Source: a virus. From it: 21,958 nt of DNA. The stretch's first letter is position 1. Every line of letters starts with the position of its first letter. The stretch spans positions 1 through 21,958 of the IMG/VR virus record IMGVR_UViG_3300030520_000116; one strand, written 5' to 3'. The translations under genes were made by a program, and so were the position numbers. Shown here piece after piece: positions 6,601 through 14,422 of the stretch. The notes under the pieces were generated by a model. It was not told where the DNA came from, searched no databases, and worked only from the letters and a program-made list of their open reading frames with translations.

Positions 6601-9102
6601 CGCGACCCAATAGGTCCAGATCGATCCTGCAGTAAAGCCGCCATGAAGGAATTGGGTCGCCGGTCCCTTGTAGAGCGTGGTCGCGGCCGAGATCACGGCG
6701 CCGGCGCCCTGGGCCGCCTTCAGCTCGTATTGCGAGACACTCGGGCTGGCGTCCGCCTGCCACAGCACGTTGACGTTCGGGTAGCTGGCCGCGGCCTGCA
6801 ACCCGGCCGGCACCGCGGGCGTCGTCGTGTCGTAGAGCACGGCGGCACTGGTGCCGGGTGTGGCATAGGCCGAGTAGGTCGGCGGCGTCAGGCCGGAGAT
6901 CGCCCGGACCTGGACATCATAGACCGCTCCCTCGACGGCCGGCGTCAGCGTCCAGGAGGTCGCCCCCTGGCCGATCTGGACGGAGATCCAGGGATTGGTG
7001 CCGCCCGTCGTGTGGATGCGGTAGTCCAGCTCATAGCCGGCGAGCAAAGGTCCAGGCGAGGCCGTCCAGGCCGCGATCAGGGTCGAGATCGCCGTGCCGT
7101 CCGCCGCCAGCCGATTGGCCGAACTGACGAGGAGGTTGGTCGGCGGCGCGATATAGCCGCCCTTGCCGGTCGGCACGTAGCTGTAGGCCGGCACGGTCGA
7201 GATATCTTCCTCGGCGGCGCCGTAGATATTGAGGCTGGTGAATTTCAGATAGAGGGTCTGCCCAATGTAGGCGGACGGCAGGTCGTACTCAAACAGGCTG
7301 CCGTCGAGCCGGGCGAAGGCCGAACCCGAGGCATGGGCCGCAACCGCGGTGCCGTAGAGACCACGGCGCAGATAGGAGAGCGCGTACTGGCCGACGCCGG
7401 TCAGCGTCGCCGTCTCATAGGCCATCAGCTCGCCGTCGACATAGATCAATGTACGATGGGCGTCGGCATCGGCCTGGGTGCCGGACAGCAAAGTGGCGCC
7501 CGGGCTCTCCGCGAGGCTCACCGACAGGGTCGAGCTCGTATCCGGATCGGCGACGGCGCCGATCGCGGAGGTCAGCACGCCCAGGCGTGCCGGCAGGCTG
7601 ATCTGGCCGATCCGCGTGTAGGTGGCGCCATCGACCGAGAGATGGACGTTGCAGCCACCCCAGTTGGCGCCGCCGGAAGCAGCGATCCAGACCTGGGGTG
7701 CCGACATCGCCAGGTCGGACGAGGGCTCGAAGATCACCGGATTGTTCACCGAGCCCGGCGCCACGTCGTAGTTGGTCGTGTAGGCCGTGCGCGCCTGCTT
7801 CGGATAGGCGGTCGCGGTCGCGATGCCGGCCGGGAATTCCTCGGCATTGATGGTGAGGTTGCCCTGGTCGTCTTCCTCGACCGAGGTGATGCGCACCGGC
7901 AGCTTGGCCATGCCGAGCCGGGCATCGCTCAAGGTGACGATGTCCATCGGCTCCAGCAGGCAATATTCCCAGCCGAGCGTGAATTGATAGCTGTTCCGGA
8001 TATAGACGGAGCGCTGCAGAATCAGCTGCGCCGAGATCGCGCCGACCGTGGGGTCGCAGATCTCGTGCGCGGTGATCTGGTCGGCCGGCAACGGGCCGTT
8101 CAGGTCGATCTGGGCCTGGTCCTTGGCCTCGATCGGGTCGGTCGCATATTGGTTCGACCGGTTCAGGATCTCGAGCTTGACCCAGTTCTTCGCGTCCGCA
8201 GTGTCCGTGCGGGTGACGATGACCGGGTCGGCGCTGCTGTCGCCGACATAGTCGTCGTCGTTCAGGTCGTAGACCGGCGTGACATCGGGGGTATAGCTGT
8301 GGCCGTTGGCGGTGATCGCGGTGTCGCCATAGGGCACGATCTTCATGAGATCGCCCGACCAGAAGGCGGTCGAATTGGTCAGCTGCAGCCAGCGGGTCAG
8401 CGTATCGCGGGCGGCTTCCTGATCGGTCAGGGCCGCCGACAGCCACAGGCCGGTCGCCTGGCAATAGGCCTGGTAGCTGGCCGGCCCGGTCTGCAACGCC
8501 ACCAGATCGATGTTCGCCGCCGGGAAGCCCAGGCCGTACTGAGGGTTGGTCAGGAAATCCAGGATCATCTGGGACGGATCGGCATCGTAGAGCGAGCCGA
8601 CACCGGTCTTCCAGAACGCGCCCTGCAGTTCGAAATTATGATTGGGCAGCCCCGCCGACGAGCCCAGGTCGTAGGGGGCGACCGCGACATAGGCGGTCGA
8701 CGGATAGGCCAGCGCCTGGCCCGGGTGATGGCTGGTGAGATAGCCCCAATCCGACTGGGTCGCCGTACCGTCGAACAGGCTCATGTTGAGCGCGGCCAGG
8801 GTCGTGATCGTCTTGTCGGCCCAGACATTGGCGACCGCCGTGATCGGCCCTTCGCACAGCGCCAGCACGACGGCGGCCTGATAGGTGTAGGTCGCACTGG
8901 ACGCGTTGCCGCCCTTGCCGCCCTGGTTCTGCTGATGCTTGATCGCGGCGAAATCGCCGTACCAGATCACGTTCGGCGCCAGCTTGGTCTGGCCATAGAC
9001 GATCGGAATGGCGAGGCCATTGGCCGAGGTCTGCAGCTGCAGGCCGGTATAGACCGGCTTCGCCTGAGCCTGCTTGGTGCCGCCACCGAGAATGCCAGCC
9101 AT
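3625..9102 (-). CDS. J-like tail tip hub / host specificity protein
   Basis: An 1825-residue protein, the largest gene here, expected to form the tail-tip hub and central fibre as lambda J and GTA gp15 do. The ATG at 9102 uses the last base of the NlpC/P60 stop codon. Residues 1-560 are the hub region (GLQLQTSANGLAIPIVYGQT near the start). Two fibronectin type III-like domains lie at about 655-760 and 768-865. A beta-rich segment at about 1014-1147 (WDLSANADWIGGTIIGLQFA) looks like a jelly-roll or carbohydrate-binding insert. Residues about 1290-1500 are Ala/Ser/Thr-rich coiled-coil repeats containing SLATEQSAR twice. A DUF1983-like stretch (FEVVGGEVLMTKAVIGTITA) follows, and the last 130 residues are beta-rich, probably the receptor-binding tip. 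No glycoside-hydrolase TIM barrel of the GTA type was recognised. Domain borders are estimates. Confidence 0.9.
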   Translation of the reverse strand: MAGILGGGTKQAQAKPVYTGLQLQTSANGLAIPIVYGQTKLAPNVIWYGDFAAIKHQQNQGGKGGNASSATYTYQAAVVLALCEGPITAVANVWADKTITTLAALNMSLFDGTATQSDWGYLTSHHPGQALAYPSTAYVAVAPYDLGSSAGLPNHNFELQGAFWKTGVGSLYDADPSQMILDFLTNPQYGLGFPAANIDLVALQTGPASYQAYCQATGLWLSAALTDQEAARDTLTRWLQLTNSTAFWSGDLMKIVPYGDTAITANGHSYTPDVTPVYDLNDDDYVGDSSADPVIVTRTDTADAKNWVKLEILNRSNQYATDPIEAKDQAQIDLNGPLPADQITAHEICDPTVGAISAQLILQRSVYIRNSYQFTLGWEYCLLEPMDIVTLSDARLGMAKLPVRITSVEEDDQGNLTINAEEFPAGIATATAYPKQARTAYTTNYDVAPGSVNNPVIFEPSSDLAMSAPQVWIAASGGANWGGCNVHLSVDGATYTRIGQISLPARLGVLTSAIGAVADPDTSSTLSVSLAESPGATLLSGTQADADAHRTLIYVDGELMAYETATLTGVGQYALSYLRRGLYGTAVAAHASGSAFARLDGSLFEYDLPSAYIGQTLYLKFTSLNIYGAAEEDISTVPAYSYVPTGKGGYIAPPTNLLVSSANRLAADGTAISTLIAAWTASPGPLLAGYELDYRIHTTGGTNPWISVQIGQGATSWTLTPAVEGAVYDVQVRAISGLTPPTYSAYATPGTSAAVLYDTTTPAVPAGLQAAASYPNVNVLWQADASPSVSQYELKAAQGAGAVISAATTLYKGPATQFLHGGFTAGSIWTYWVAAISRAGNESAFSAGVTVTTPLGYDPSGILANSISNSQLVTALQAEVALIPLITAPASTTGSVAQVAQLAGQTIGDMALKADSDVKAAIDAAATGVLWLSGQLSQLSSAFQSAGFVINPKTGALVYNAINQVVTSTNTLITSVQAQLNAADASILLKADAATVTNQLAAVIAGNQPILNDLFQNSAVSWVMTGGSLTVNAASITTLSTGTTPLLAKTGLTIAGNTYNQVVMVVRRRDAGTDWSGLVQWSTSAHGFSSANQAATPVPTGFGSFQTLAWDLSANADWIGGTIIGLQFALSTASGDSFEIQSIQVSKNVVQQLLLSGMQGQIASAQVAISGLQASVTQAASATTVTGQGVQIATLTTDVNALTGEIALKANQTDLTNLSTALTAAELVIDSLQGQITENITSVTVPGAEDAGAATLAALVDQANQALSFTGAIAQARQQLQAHSDNQALAEAAQRLALSTQVNTNTAAITTEALARATADAATASLIANLTATVNANSTSNSASLATEQSARAAGDAANAQSIITLAATVTANSTSINASLATEQSARVTGDTANSDAITSLSATVNGNYTTLSTEISTVATSASTTATQLISLIAGYGGNLAGLESQITAAASSASTAVSELTTLTAGFTGSLAALQSSVSAIATQSSASATNITSLQAEVAANSASITSQGSVIAGLTGSSANYTLQTSVATGSGTRYISGIGLASGSGGLSQVVVTAGDFLVAAVNGDGSINPVSPFEVVGGEVLMTKAVIGTITADMISASTTYTGNLFIGNGQLLLHGADDGNGNGPYFLTKDTSGTIRSIIGRYGNDWGCWIWDGTGKEIMAANSLGVSTVGSAQIVAGTISGSVSATGANQTIGVSAGWTTLVSATLSTIGDRVQIVPGASISAVVLGSAITVTGQGTLSYQLTRDGATIWSQTSTMVDRNQNDIFQQPPFVIYDTPAAGSHTYAFQISGTPPSGTGVTGANLFCQNNTITCVENRAA
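4943..5073 (-). repeat. 23-bp direct repeat pair in hub coiled coil
   Basis: The same 23 bases occur at 4943-4965 and 5051-5073, exactly 108 bp apart, in frame with a 36-residue protein repeat that includes SLATEQSAR. The surrounding codons are similar but diverged. The repeats are part of the fibre stalk and are a likely site for length change by recombination. Confidence 0.75.
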
Positions 9103-9539
9103 CAGTTATCCCACAAGCTGAAGAAACGGGGCGTACGCGAGGCAAGCGGTTCATCCCGGCGAGCATCGGCCAGCACGCAGCCGACGCGGGCCTGGGCGTG
9201 GATCACGCGCGGCCAGGCGATGACGAGCGCCGAATGGCTGAGCGTCCGGCCGAAACGATAGAGCGCAATGTCGCCGGGACCCGGCCGATCGACCTCGTGG
9301 GCGCGATCCAGCACGGTACCCAGATAGCGCTCCTCGCCGCGATGCAGGTGCCAGTCGGTCGGATAAGGCCGCGGATCGAACGCCGGCACCAGGCCGCTAT
9401 CGACGAAGACACGGACCAGGAACATGGCGCAATCGACGCCGGCGCCCTTCACGTCGCCCAGATGGTGATAGGGCGTGCCGAGCCATTCGAGCGCAGACGC
9501 GACGACGCGTCCACGCTGGACAGTTGCCAGATCGGTCAT
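9102..9539 (-). CDS. NlpC/P60 family tail-tip peptidase
   Basis: A 145-residue protein, the usual length for the peptidase encoded just before the hub gene (GTA gp14 type). Such proteins cleave peptidoglycan peptides, probably during DNA entry. The catalytic cysteine is C37 in GAGVDCAMFLV. The histidine is H102 in TLSHSALVI, and H114 in RVIHAQ is a candidate third polar residue. The segment RPGPGDIALYRFG is also typical of the fold. The ATG at 9539 has only a weak upstream AAGG, so coupling to DUF2163 (28 bases upstream) may matter. The stop overlaps the hub start by one base. No signal peptide is present, as expected for a structural tail protein. Confidence 0.88.
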   Translation of the reverse strand: MTDLATVQRGRVVASALEWLGTPYHHLGDVKGAGVDCAMFLVRVFVDSGLVPAFDPRPYPTDWHLHRGEERYLGTVLDRAHEVDRPGPGDIALYRFGRTLSHSALVIAWPRVIHAQARVGCVLADARRDEPLASRTPRFFSLWDN

Positions 9540-9567
9540 GATGCAATGAACCTTGGGCTAAGCCTGA

Positions 9568-10470
9568 TCAGTAGGCCGTCTCGGCCGCCGGCGTGTACGG
9601 GAAGCCTCGGAAGCGTCCAAGGTTGTTGAAGCGCGCGGTACAGGTCGCAGCCGTCTTGTCGCAGCCGGGCCAGATCATGAAGCTGTCGCCCGACGCCGGT
9701 GGCGCCTCCAGCGGATAGACCAGATCGAGCGCATGGGGCAGTGAGGCGTTGGCGCCCTTGATGGTGCGATAGAGACCGTCGTTGACGCCCGAGGTGAACA
9801 GGATCGTGCCTTGGGCGAAGATCGCCAGCCCCTCCGCATTGCCGGCGAGTGCCGCCGGCAGCGGTGGCGTGCCGGACGGCACCGGGATCGTGCCGTTGGT
9901 CGGTCCGGCCGCCACCGTCCAGCTCATCTGATAGGCGGCCTTGGTCAACCCGCAGCCGACGTCGAACAGACCGTGGATGCAGCCGGTCTGGTAGGTGTTC
10001 TTCGGCATCAGCGTGTCGAGCAGCAGCGGCATCGATTTGATCCGGACCTGCGCCTCGATCCGGCCGACCTGGTCGACGGTCGAGACGCGGCCGGCGAACA
10101 GCGGCACGACGCCGACAGGCGGCTGGTTCCAGGCCGTGTAGAAGGCCCGGCTGCGGCGCAGATAGCAGCCGTCGAGCACGCCGGTGCGCAACGCTTGGCC
10201 CCAGGGCACGCCATCCACGAGATCCGCCGGTCCATAGGCGAGCGTGATGGTCTGCTCGTCGACATCGAGCCCGACCGAAACCTTGTAGCGCATGCCATCG
10301 AACCGGACCTGATCGGCCCGGTAGAGCGTGCCGCCGACGGTGAGCGAGACGTCCTTGTCGGTGACGCTCAGCACCGTGCCGTCGGCGAGCGTGAAGCTGA
10401 ACAGATCGGCATAGAGATGCTGGTCATTGTCGGCCAGATAGGCGATCAGGGCGGAAGAGGCGGATTTCAT
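9568..10470 (-). CDS. DUF2163 tail protein (GTA gp13-like)
   Basis: A 300-residue protein. The start at 10470 (MKSASSALIAYL) is chosen because GGGAG lies upstream and because the longer frame begins in unrelated sequence. DUF2163 proteins form part of the distal tail hub in GTA-like siphoviruses and sit between DUF2460 and NlpC/P60. Recognisable features are the N-terminal DLFSFTLADGTVLSVTD, the cysteine cluster TGCIHGLFDVGCGL near the middle, and the C-terminal CTARFNNLGRFRGFPYTP, which corresponds to the conserved cysteine-containing ending of the family. Cysteines in these positions may bind iron-sulfur or metal in relatives, which cannot be shown here. The gene is separated from DUF2460 by the inserted metallopeptidase gene and a 192-base gap. 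Confidence 0.85.
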   Translation of the reverse strand: MKSASSALIAYLADNDQHLYADLFSFTLADGTVLSVTDKDVSLTVGGTLYRADQVRFDGMRYKVSVGLDVDEQTITLAYGPADLVDGVPWGQALRTGVLDGCYLRRSRAFYTAWNQPPVGVVPLFAGRVSTVDQVGRIEAQVRIKSMPLLLDTLMPKNTYQTGCIHGLFDVGCGLTKAAYQMSWTVAAGPTNGTIPVPSGTPPLPAALAGNAEGLAIFAQGTILFTSGVNDGLYRTIKGANASLPHALDLVYPLEAPPASGDSFMIWPGCDKTAATCTARFNNLGRFRGFPYTPAAETAY

Positions 10471-10662
10471 GCTGATCTCCCAGGAGAGCTTGACTGGTCC
10501 GAACCGGCCTTTTGAGACAACGATGCCGACCGCACGCGGCCTCATCCCGTCTTGAGCAATGGGCTATGGAGAGTCGTGGCCTTCAGGCCACGACATGTCG
10601 CCCGCAGCGGCGAACACGCCGTCGTTGTCCTGACCTGCCCTTTGGCGGGAAGGAGGCTTTCG
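10471..10662. other. noncoding gap between peptidase and DUF2163 with hairpin
   Basis: This 192-base gap is one of the longest inside the structural operon. It contains a perfect hairpin at 10573-10594 (gtcgtggcc paired with ggccacgac, four-base loop). Neither side of the hairpin has a clear U-tract. The rest holds only the DUF2163 ribosome site near 10475-10482. No open frame with convincing codon use was seen. It probably marks one edge of the insertion that brought in the metallopeptidase gene. Confidence 0.6.
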
Positions 10663-12138
10663 TCAGTTCGACGAAGACGGCTCCACCGCCGCGTCGCCCT
10701 GTTCGCCGCCCGGCTCACCGGCCCCGGCCAGCGCCCGCTTCCGGGCGGCCGCTCGTTGCGCCAGGGTGTCGCGCTTCATCTGGAAGGCGGTGCGCCGTCC
10801 GATCAGCGATGCCGGCTTGGCGGTGCCCTGGGCCACCAGATACTTCCCATAGCTTTCGGTCAGCGACAGGTCGATCTGTTCGGCATTCTCCAGCAGACCG
10901 ATCGCCCGTGGCACTCCGGCTTCGAGCGTCAACAGGTCGATGTCGAGAGCCACCTCCAGGGCAGCCGCCCGGGCCGCGAGCGACGGATGTGTGTCGGTCG
11001 GATGCGGTTGATGCGTCGCGGCAATGGCCGCGATGAGCGTTTGTCCCGGAACTGTCGCTATGAGCTGCCGACCGGCCCCGGAAAAGGCCCGACCGATGTT
11101 GTCGACCGGCTGACGTTGGTTGAGTGCGGCGATGCTGGACACCATGACCTGCTGCCAGGCCTGATCGGTTGCGGCGGACTTGGCCAGCGCGCCGACCATG
11201 GCCCGGCTGCTGGAGAGGCTAGCACCGATCCGATCCGCTTCGATCTCGCGGGTGCGGCCGATCGCCCGTTCGGCCCGGGCGAAGCGGGACAGAGTAAATC
11301 CCAGCACGGCCCGGGCCGGCAGCAGCGCCAGATTATGGCTTCTGCCACCCTGGTCGGTGGCTTCCAACGCCTGCATCAAGCCCTGATAGACCGGCTGGAA
11401 GCGCAGGCTGTAGGCCGTATCGGCCTGGAAGAAATGCGCGAGCTCGTGGCCGACGACCGCATTGAACTCGTCTTCGGAGACCAGTTCCATAAGCGACGCC
11501 GACAGATACATGGTTTCGCCGGTGAGTCGCTCCTTCGATCCGACTAGGCGAATTCCCGCCGCGGTGACAAAAAAATTGGGCAGCAGCCCGAGAACGACAT
11601 GGTCCGGCACCCGGGCACCAATCCGCGTCGCGACCGTTCGGACCCGATGCCAAAGTCGCGGCTGGTCCACCTCTGAGACTTCGACGCCAACGATCGGCGA
11701 TGCCGCGGGTCGCACCGCCCGGAACACCGACTGCACGATCTCCCAGGCGCCGTATAGGGCACCGCCCGCGACCGGCAGAATCAAGCCGATGCTGACGGCA
11801 TGAATCAGCACGATTTCCAGCAGCGCCACGCCGCAGACGACGATCGCCGCCTGGGCGAGGACCAGCAGCGCCAGGATCAGGGCGACGAAGCGCACGAGAT
11901 GGCGAAACACGACGACCAGTCGCTCCCGCCTTTCGCCGCATACCAACGCCGCGAGCCACACGGACAGGACGAGCCCGCAACCGGCCACCGCGGCGAGGAC
12001 CGAGACGCATGCCAGGATCAGGGCAATCCCGAACATACCGAGCTTGAAACCGAGCGCATAGGAGGCCGCAAGACCGAAGCCAGGAATACCGAACAATATC
12101 AACAGAAACGCAAAGGTACGGCGGAGATTCGCAAGCAT
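10663..12138 (-). CDS. membrane-bound M48 family zinc metallopeptidase
   Basis: A 491-residue protein with an N-terminal membrane domain and a cytoplasmic or periplasmic peptidase domain. Hydrophobic helices lie at about 9-30, 34-58, 84-110 and 112-130. The zinc site is VVGHELAHFF, with H231, E232 and H235 forming HExxH. The third ligand is E298 in TREIEADRIGA, as in HtpX/Ste24-type M48 enzymes. The last 60 residues are polar and probably disordered. The ATG at 12138 has AAGG upstream. M48 enzymes cleave membrane or periplasmic proteins, often in envelope quality control. Nothing in the tail machinery is known to need one. It interrupts the conserved DUF2460-DUF2163 order and is flanked by gaps of 76 and 192 bases while its neighbours overlap. 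It therefore looks like an accessory (moron) gene. The function in the prophage is unknown. Confidence 0.9.
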   Translation of the reverse strand: MLANLRRTFAFLLILFGIPGFGLAASYALGFKLGMFGIALILACVSVLAAVAGCGLVLSVWLAALVCGERRERLVVVFRHLVRFVALILALLVLAQAAIVVCGVALLEIVLIHAVSIGLILPVAGGALYGAWEIVQSVFRAVRPAASPIVGVEVSEVDQPRLWHRVRTVATRIGARVPDHVVLGLLPNFFVTAAGIRLVGSKERLTGETMYLSASLMELVSEDEFNAVVGHELAHFFQADTAYSLRFQPVYQGLMQALEATDQGGRSHNLALLPARAVLGFTLSRFARAERAIGRTREIEADRIGASLSSSRAMVGALAKSAATDQAWQQVMVSSIAALNQRQPVDNIGRAFSGAGRQLIATVPGQTLIAAIAATHQPHPTDTHPSLAARAAALEVALDIDLLTLEAGVPRAIGLLENAEQIDLSLTESYGKYLVAQGTAKPASLIGRRTAFQMKRDTLAQRAAARKRALAGAGEPGGEQGDAAVEPSSSN

Positions 12139-12214
12139 GAGCGGCCTTCATCGACAGATTGACGTCGCACGCTAGCACGGCAAATCCGCTCGCGACAGTT
12201 GAGAAGACACAGCA

Positions 12215-12808
12215 CTACACCTTCACACTGGTGAACTTGCAGCTCTTCAACAGCCACAGAGTGCTCGCCCAGTTCTCGTACTCGTGCACGTCGTCGAGGA
12301 ACCGGCAGACGAAATAGAATTCCAGGTTCAACACCTGGATCTGCGCGCCGGCGGCGGGTGCCGCGGCAAACGTCAGGACATTCGGCAGCGTGATGCCCCA
12401 GTTGGTGACGGTGGCTCCTGCGACAGTGACCGTCGGCTGATTGGCGGCCTGGCCGATCGGTTCGATCCAGCCGCCCAGGTCGCGGATCAGCGGGAATTGG
12501 GTCGTGATGCCGTCGCCGACGCCGATCACCTGGGATGCCACGAGATTGTCGGTCGGGTCCATGTAGAGAAAGCTGTCGAACTGGCCCTGGCGCTGCAGGA
12601 AGAAGCCCATCAGCTGCTGCAGTTCCTGATACGCCGTCGCCGCGCGCAGCACCTCGTAGGTCAGTTCGAACTCGTAGAGCGGATAGGCATAGTTCGCCGC
12701 CCGCACCTCACGGCCGGACGTGCGTTTGGAGATGCGCGTCGAGAAGGTCGGCCGCTTGAAGCTGGACCAGGCGAGGCTCGGCAGATTGGGAAAGATCGCC
12801 TGGCTCAT
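12215..12808 (-). CDS. DUF2460 tail protein (GTA gp12-like distal tail protein)
   Basis: A 197-residue protein whose ATG overlaps the stop of the tape measure gene (ATGA). The N-terminus FPNLPSLAWSSFKRPTFSTR and the segment ELTYEVLR, followed by LMGFFLQRQGQFDSFLYMDP, are characteristic of DUF2460, the distal tail protein of GTA-like and related siphoviruses. It forms a ring between tail tube and hub. Later residues include the beta-rich VGDGITTQFPL and the ending FLDDVHEYENWASTLWLLKS. Length and place after the tape measure match the family. The next expected gene, DUF2163, is displaced by the metallopeptidase gene. Confidence 0.88.
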   Translation of the reverse strand: MSQAIFPNLPSLAWSSFKRPTFSTRISKRTSGREVRAANYAYPLYEFELTYEVLRAATAYQELQQLMGFFLQRQGQFDSFLYMDPTDNLVASQVIGVGDGITTQFPLIRDLGGWIEPIGQAANQPTVTVAGATVTNWGITLPNVLTFAAAPAAGAQIQVLNLEFYFVCRFLDDVHEYENWASTLWLLKSCKFTSVKV

Positions 12809-13848
12809 GCGAGCGCTCCCTTGGACCCGAGCTTGCCGTTGCGGTGCCAGTTGCGGACGTTCTTGATGAAGATGTCCTGATGCTGCTGCAGCAACTGGTC
12901 GACCCCGGTCGCATCGATCGCCGAGACGGTCGGCGCGAACTGGAATTGCATGGTCGTGCCCTGGCCCCCTGCCCGCGCCTGCGGCTGTGCCAGCGACTGG
13001 CGCAGCGGCGAGGCGATCGAGGCCGGCAGCACCATTTCGTCCTTATGCAACTCGGTCAGCGCGCCGTCATAGGGCACCTGGTCCCAGCCGCCGGCGGCGG
13101 ACGCGAGCGTGGCGTAGGCCATGCCGTTGGCGTAGGTCGCGGCCGCCACCTCCGGTGCCATGCTCCAACCGATCAGCGGAATGGCCGCGACCGAGGCGCT
13201 GGCGGCGACCGCGGCAACCGCTGCCCAGGATGCGGCATTGCTGACGGCCGCCGCCTTGGTGTCCAGCAGGGCTGTGGCACTCGCCATGGCGTCCGCCGTC
13301 GTGCGCGCGGTGGTGCCGGCCGTGCTGGCCGCGGTCTTGCCAGTTTCCAGGCCCAGCCATTGCGCGATCGCCTCGCCGATCCGGCTGAACAGGCTGGAAT
13401 TTTCGCTATCGCCGATGGCATTGCGCGCAGCAGCGCCCGCCTGGGCGGCAGCAGTCTTGCTCCCCTCCGTGCCTTGCGTCAGCACCAGGCTTTTCAGCTG
13501 GCCGCTGGCCCAATCCTCCGGAACCTTCAGCGCCATATCGAGGAAGCGCTGCTCGATGCCGACCGCGATCTTGTCCATACCGGCCTTGAAGCTGGTCGTG
13601 CCGCGCAGCATGCCGCCGATGGTCGTGTTCATCGAGGTTTCGATACTCTTGGCCGTGCGATCCCAGGCCAGCGACGTGGCGCGGGCCGACTGATCCTGCG
13701 ACTTGCCGGCATTCGCGGCGCCGCTGCCCACCGTTTTCGCCATACTGGCGGCGAAATCGCCGACCAGCTTGCTCGCCTCGGCCAGCTTCTGTTCCAGATC
13801 GTCCAGATCCGCGCCGATCTGGACCGAGATCGCGAGATCGTCGGCCAT
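12805..13848 (-). CDS. short tail tape measure protein
   Basis: A 347-residue protein. The ribosome site AAAGGAGA lies well placed before the ATG at 13848. It starts with a helical segment (DLDDLEQKLAEASKLVGDFA), has an Ala-rich helical core with one hydrophobic stretch near 205-225 (AAVAAVAASASVAAIPLIGW), and carries GGWDQVPYDGALTELHKDEM. This last motif, continuing as VLPASIA, is common at the end of tape measure proteins in this phage group. Tape measures set tail length at roughly 1.5 angstrom per residue, so this one predicts a tail near 50 nm. That is short for a siphovirus and close to GTA tails. The gene lies at the expected place between the assembly chaperones and DUF2460. Confidence 0.75.
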   Translation of the reverse strand: MADDLAISVQIGADLDDLEQKLAEASKLVGDFAASMAKTVGSGAANAGKSQDQSARATSLAWDRTAKSIETSMNTTIGGMLRGTTSFKAGMDKIAVGIEQRFLDMALKVPEDWASGQLKSLVLTQGTEGSKTAAAQAGAAARNAIGDSENSSLFSRIGEAIAQWLGLETGKTAASTAGTTARTTADAMASATALLDTKAAAVSNAASWAAVAAVAASASVAAIPLIGWSMAPEVAAATYANGMAYATLASAAGGWDQVPYDGALTELHKDEMVLPASIASPLRQSLAQPQARAGGQGTTMQFQFAPTVSAIDATGVDQLLQQHQDIFIKNVRNWHRNGKLGSKGALA

Positions 13849-13860
13849 TCATGTCTCCTT

Positions 13861-14097
13861 TCAGCGGATCGGGCTGGCACCGAACAAGGCGATCAAGTCA
13901 CCCAAGTCCGCGGGCTCGGGCTCCGGTTTCGGGCCGACGCCCAGCCAGGCAGCGATCAGCAGGTGGGTCGGCGGATGCCGGGCCCAGTAGCGCTGCAGGG
14001 CGCGGTAGTGATGCAGGGTCATGGTCCGGGCGATCATGTCCCAGCTGCCGGCGCCGCACGCCACCAGCTCGGCCACAAGATCGTCCGGGTCGCTCAC
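13861..14097 (-). CDS. small tail assembly protein, second chaperone frame
   Basis: A 78-residue protein starting with GTG at 14097, inside the end of the preceding gene (GTGA overlap), in the -1 frame relative to it. It contains ARTMTLHHYRALQRYWARHP and an ending rich in Pro and Asp. Its position directly before the tape measure is that of the second tail assembly chaperone product (lambda GT or GTA-type small chaperones). The frame stays open upstream to 14451, so a -1 ribosomal frameshift could fuse it to the first chaperone. No classical slippery heptamer was found; a run of five G (14118-14114) is the only candidate. It may simply be made by translational coupling. No family was recognised with certainty. 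Confidence 0.65.
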   Translation of the reverse strand: MSDPDDLVAELVACGAGSWDMIARTMTLHHYRALQRYWARHPPTHLLIAAWLGVGPKPEPEPADLGDLIALFGASPIR

Positions 14098-14417
14098 GAC
14101 CCTGCCGCGGGCTCCCCCGGCGCGGGCTGCTCCGCCGGCATCAGCCCGGACGCCTGCAGCAGTGCCGGCAGCTGGGTGACGAGGCCGACCAGCTCCGAGC
14201 CCTTCAAGCGCTCCTCGATCGCGGCCTGGGTCAGCTCCGGGCGCACCCCGGCCAGAGCGGCCGCGACGATCTCGATCGAGGTCGAGGCCTGGTCGATCAG
14301 GTTGGTCCGGGTCGGCATGGCCTGGATCGCGGGCCAGGCGCGTTTCAAGGCGGCGAAGCACATGGCCGGCACGGCGACCGCCTCGCCGCCGATGGTCACG
14401 GTGACGCTCTGGTCCAT
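14094..14417 (-). CDS. tail assembly chaperone
   Basis: A 107-residue protein starting at 14417, six bases after the tail tube stop and with GGAG from the end of that gene as ribosome site. It begins with a short beta-rich part (SVTVTIGGEAVAVPAMCFAA), continues as a helical domain (IDQASTSIEIVAAALAGVRP, then ELVGLVTQLPALLQASGL), and ends in a Pro/Ala tail. Small proteins of this size between the tail tube and tape measure genes coat the tape measure before tube assembly. Assignment is by size, position and general composition. The downstream frame overlaps it by four bases. Confidence 0.65.
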   Translation of the reverse strand: MDQSVTVTIGGEAVAVPAMCFAALKRAWPAIQAMPTRTNLIDQASTSIEIVAAALAGVRPELTQAAIEERLKGSELVGLVTQLPALLQASGLMPAEQPAPGEPAAGS

Positions 14418-14422
14418 GGCGC

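Noticed and set aside
5254-9261. Plus-strand open frame of 1335 codons opposite the hub gene
   Set aside because: The product is an Arg/Gly/Asp-rich string with no domain signs. It is the frame opened by strong third-position GC bias of the hub gene on the other strand.
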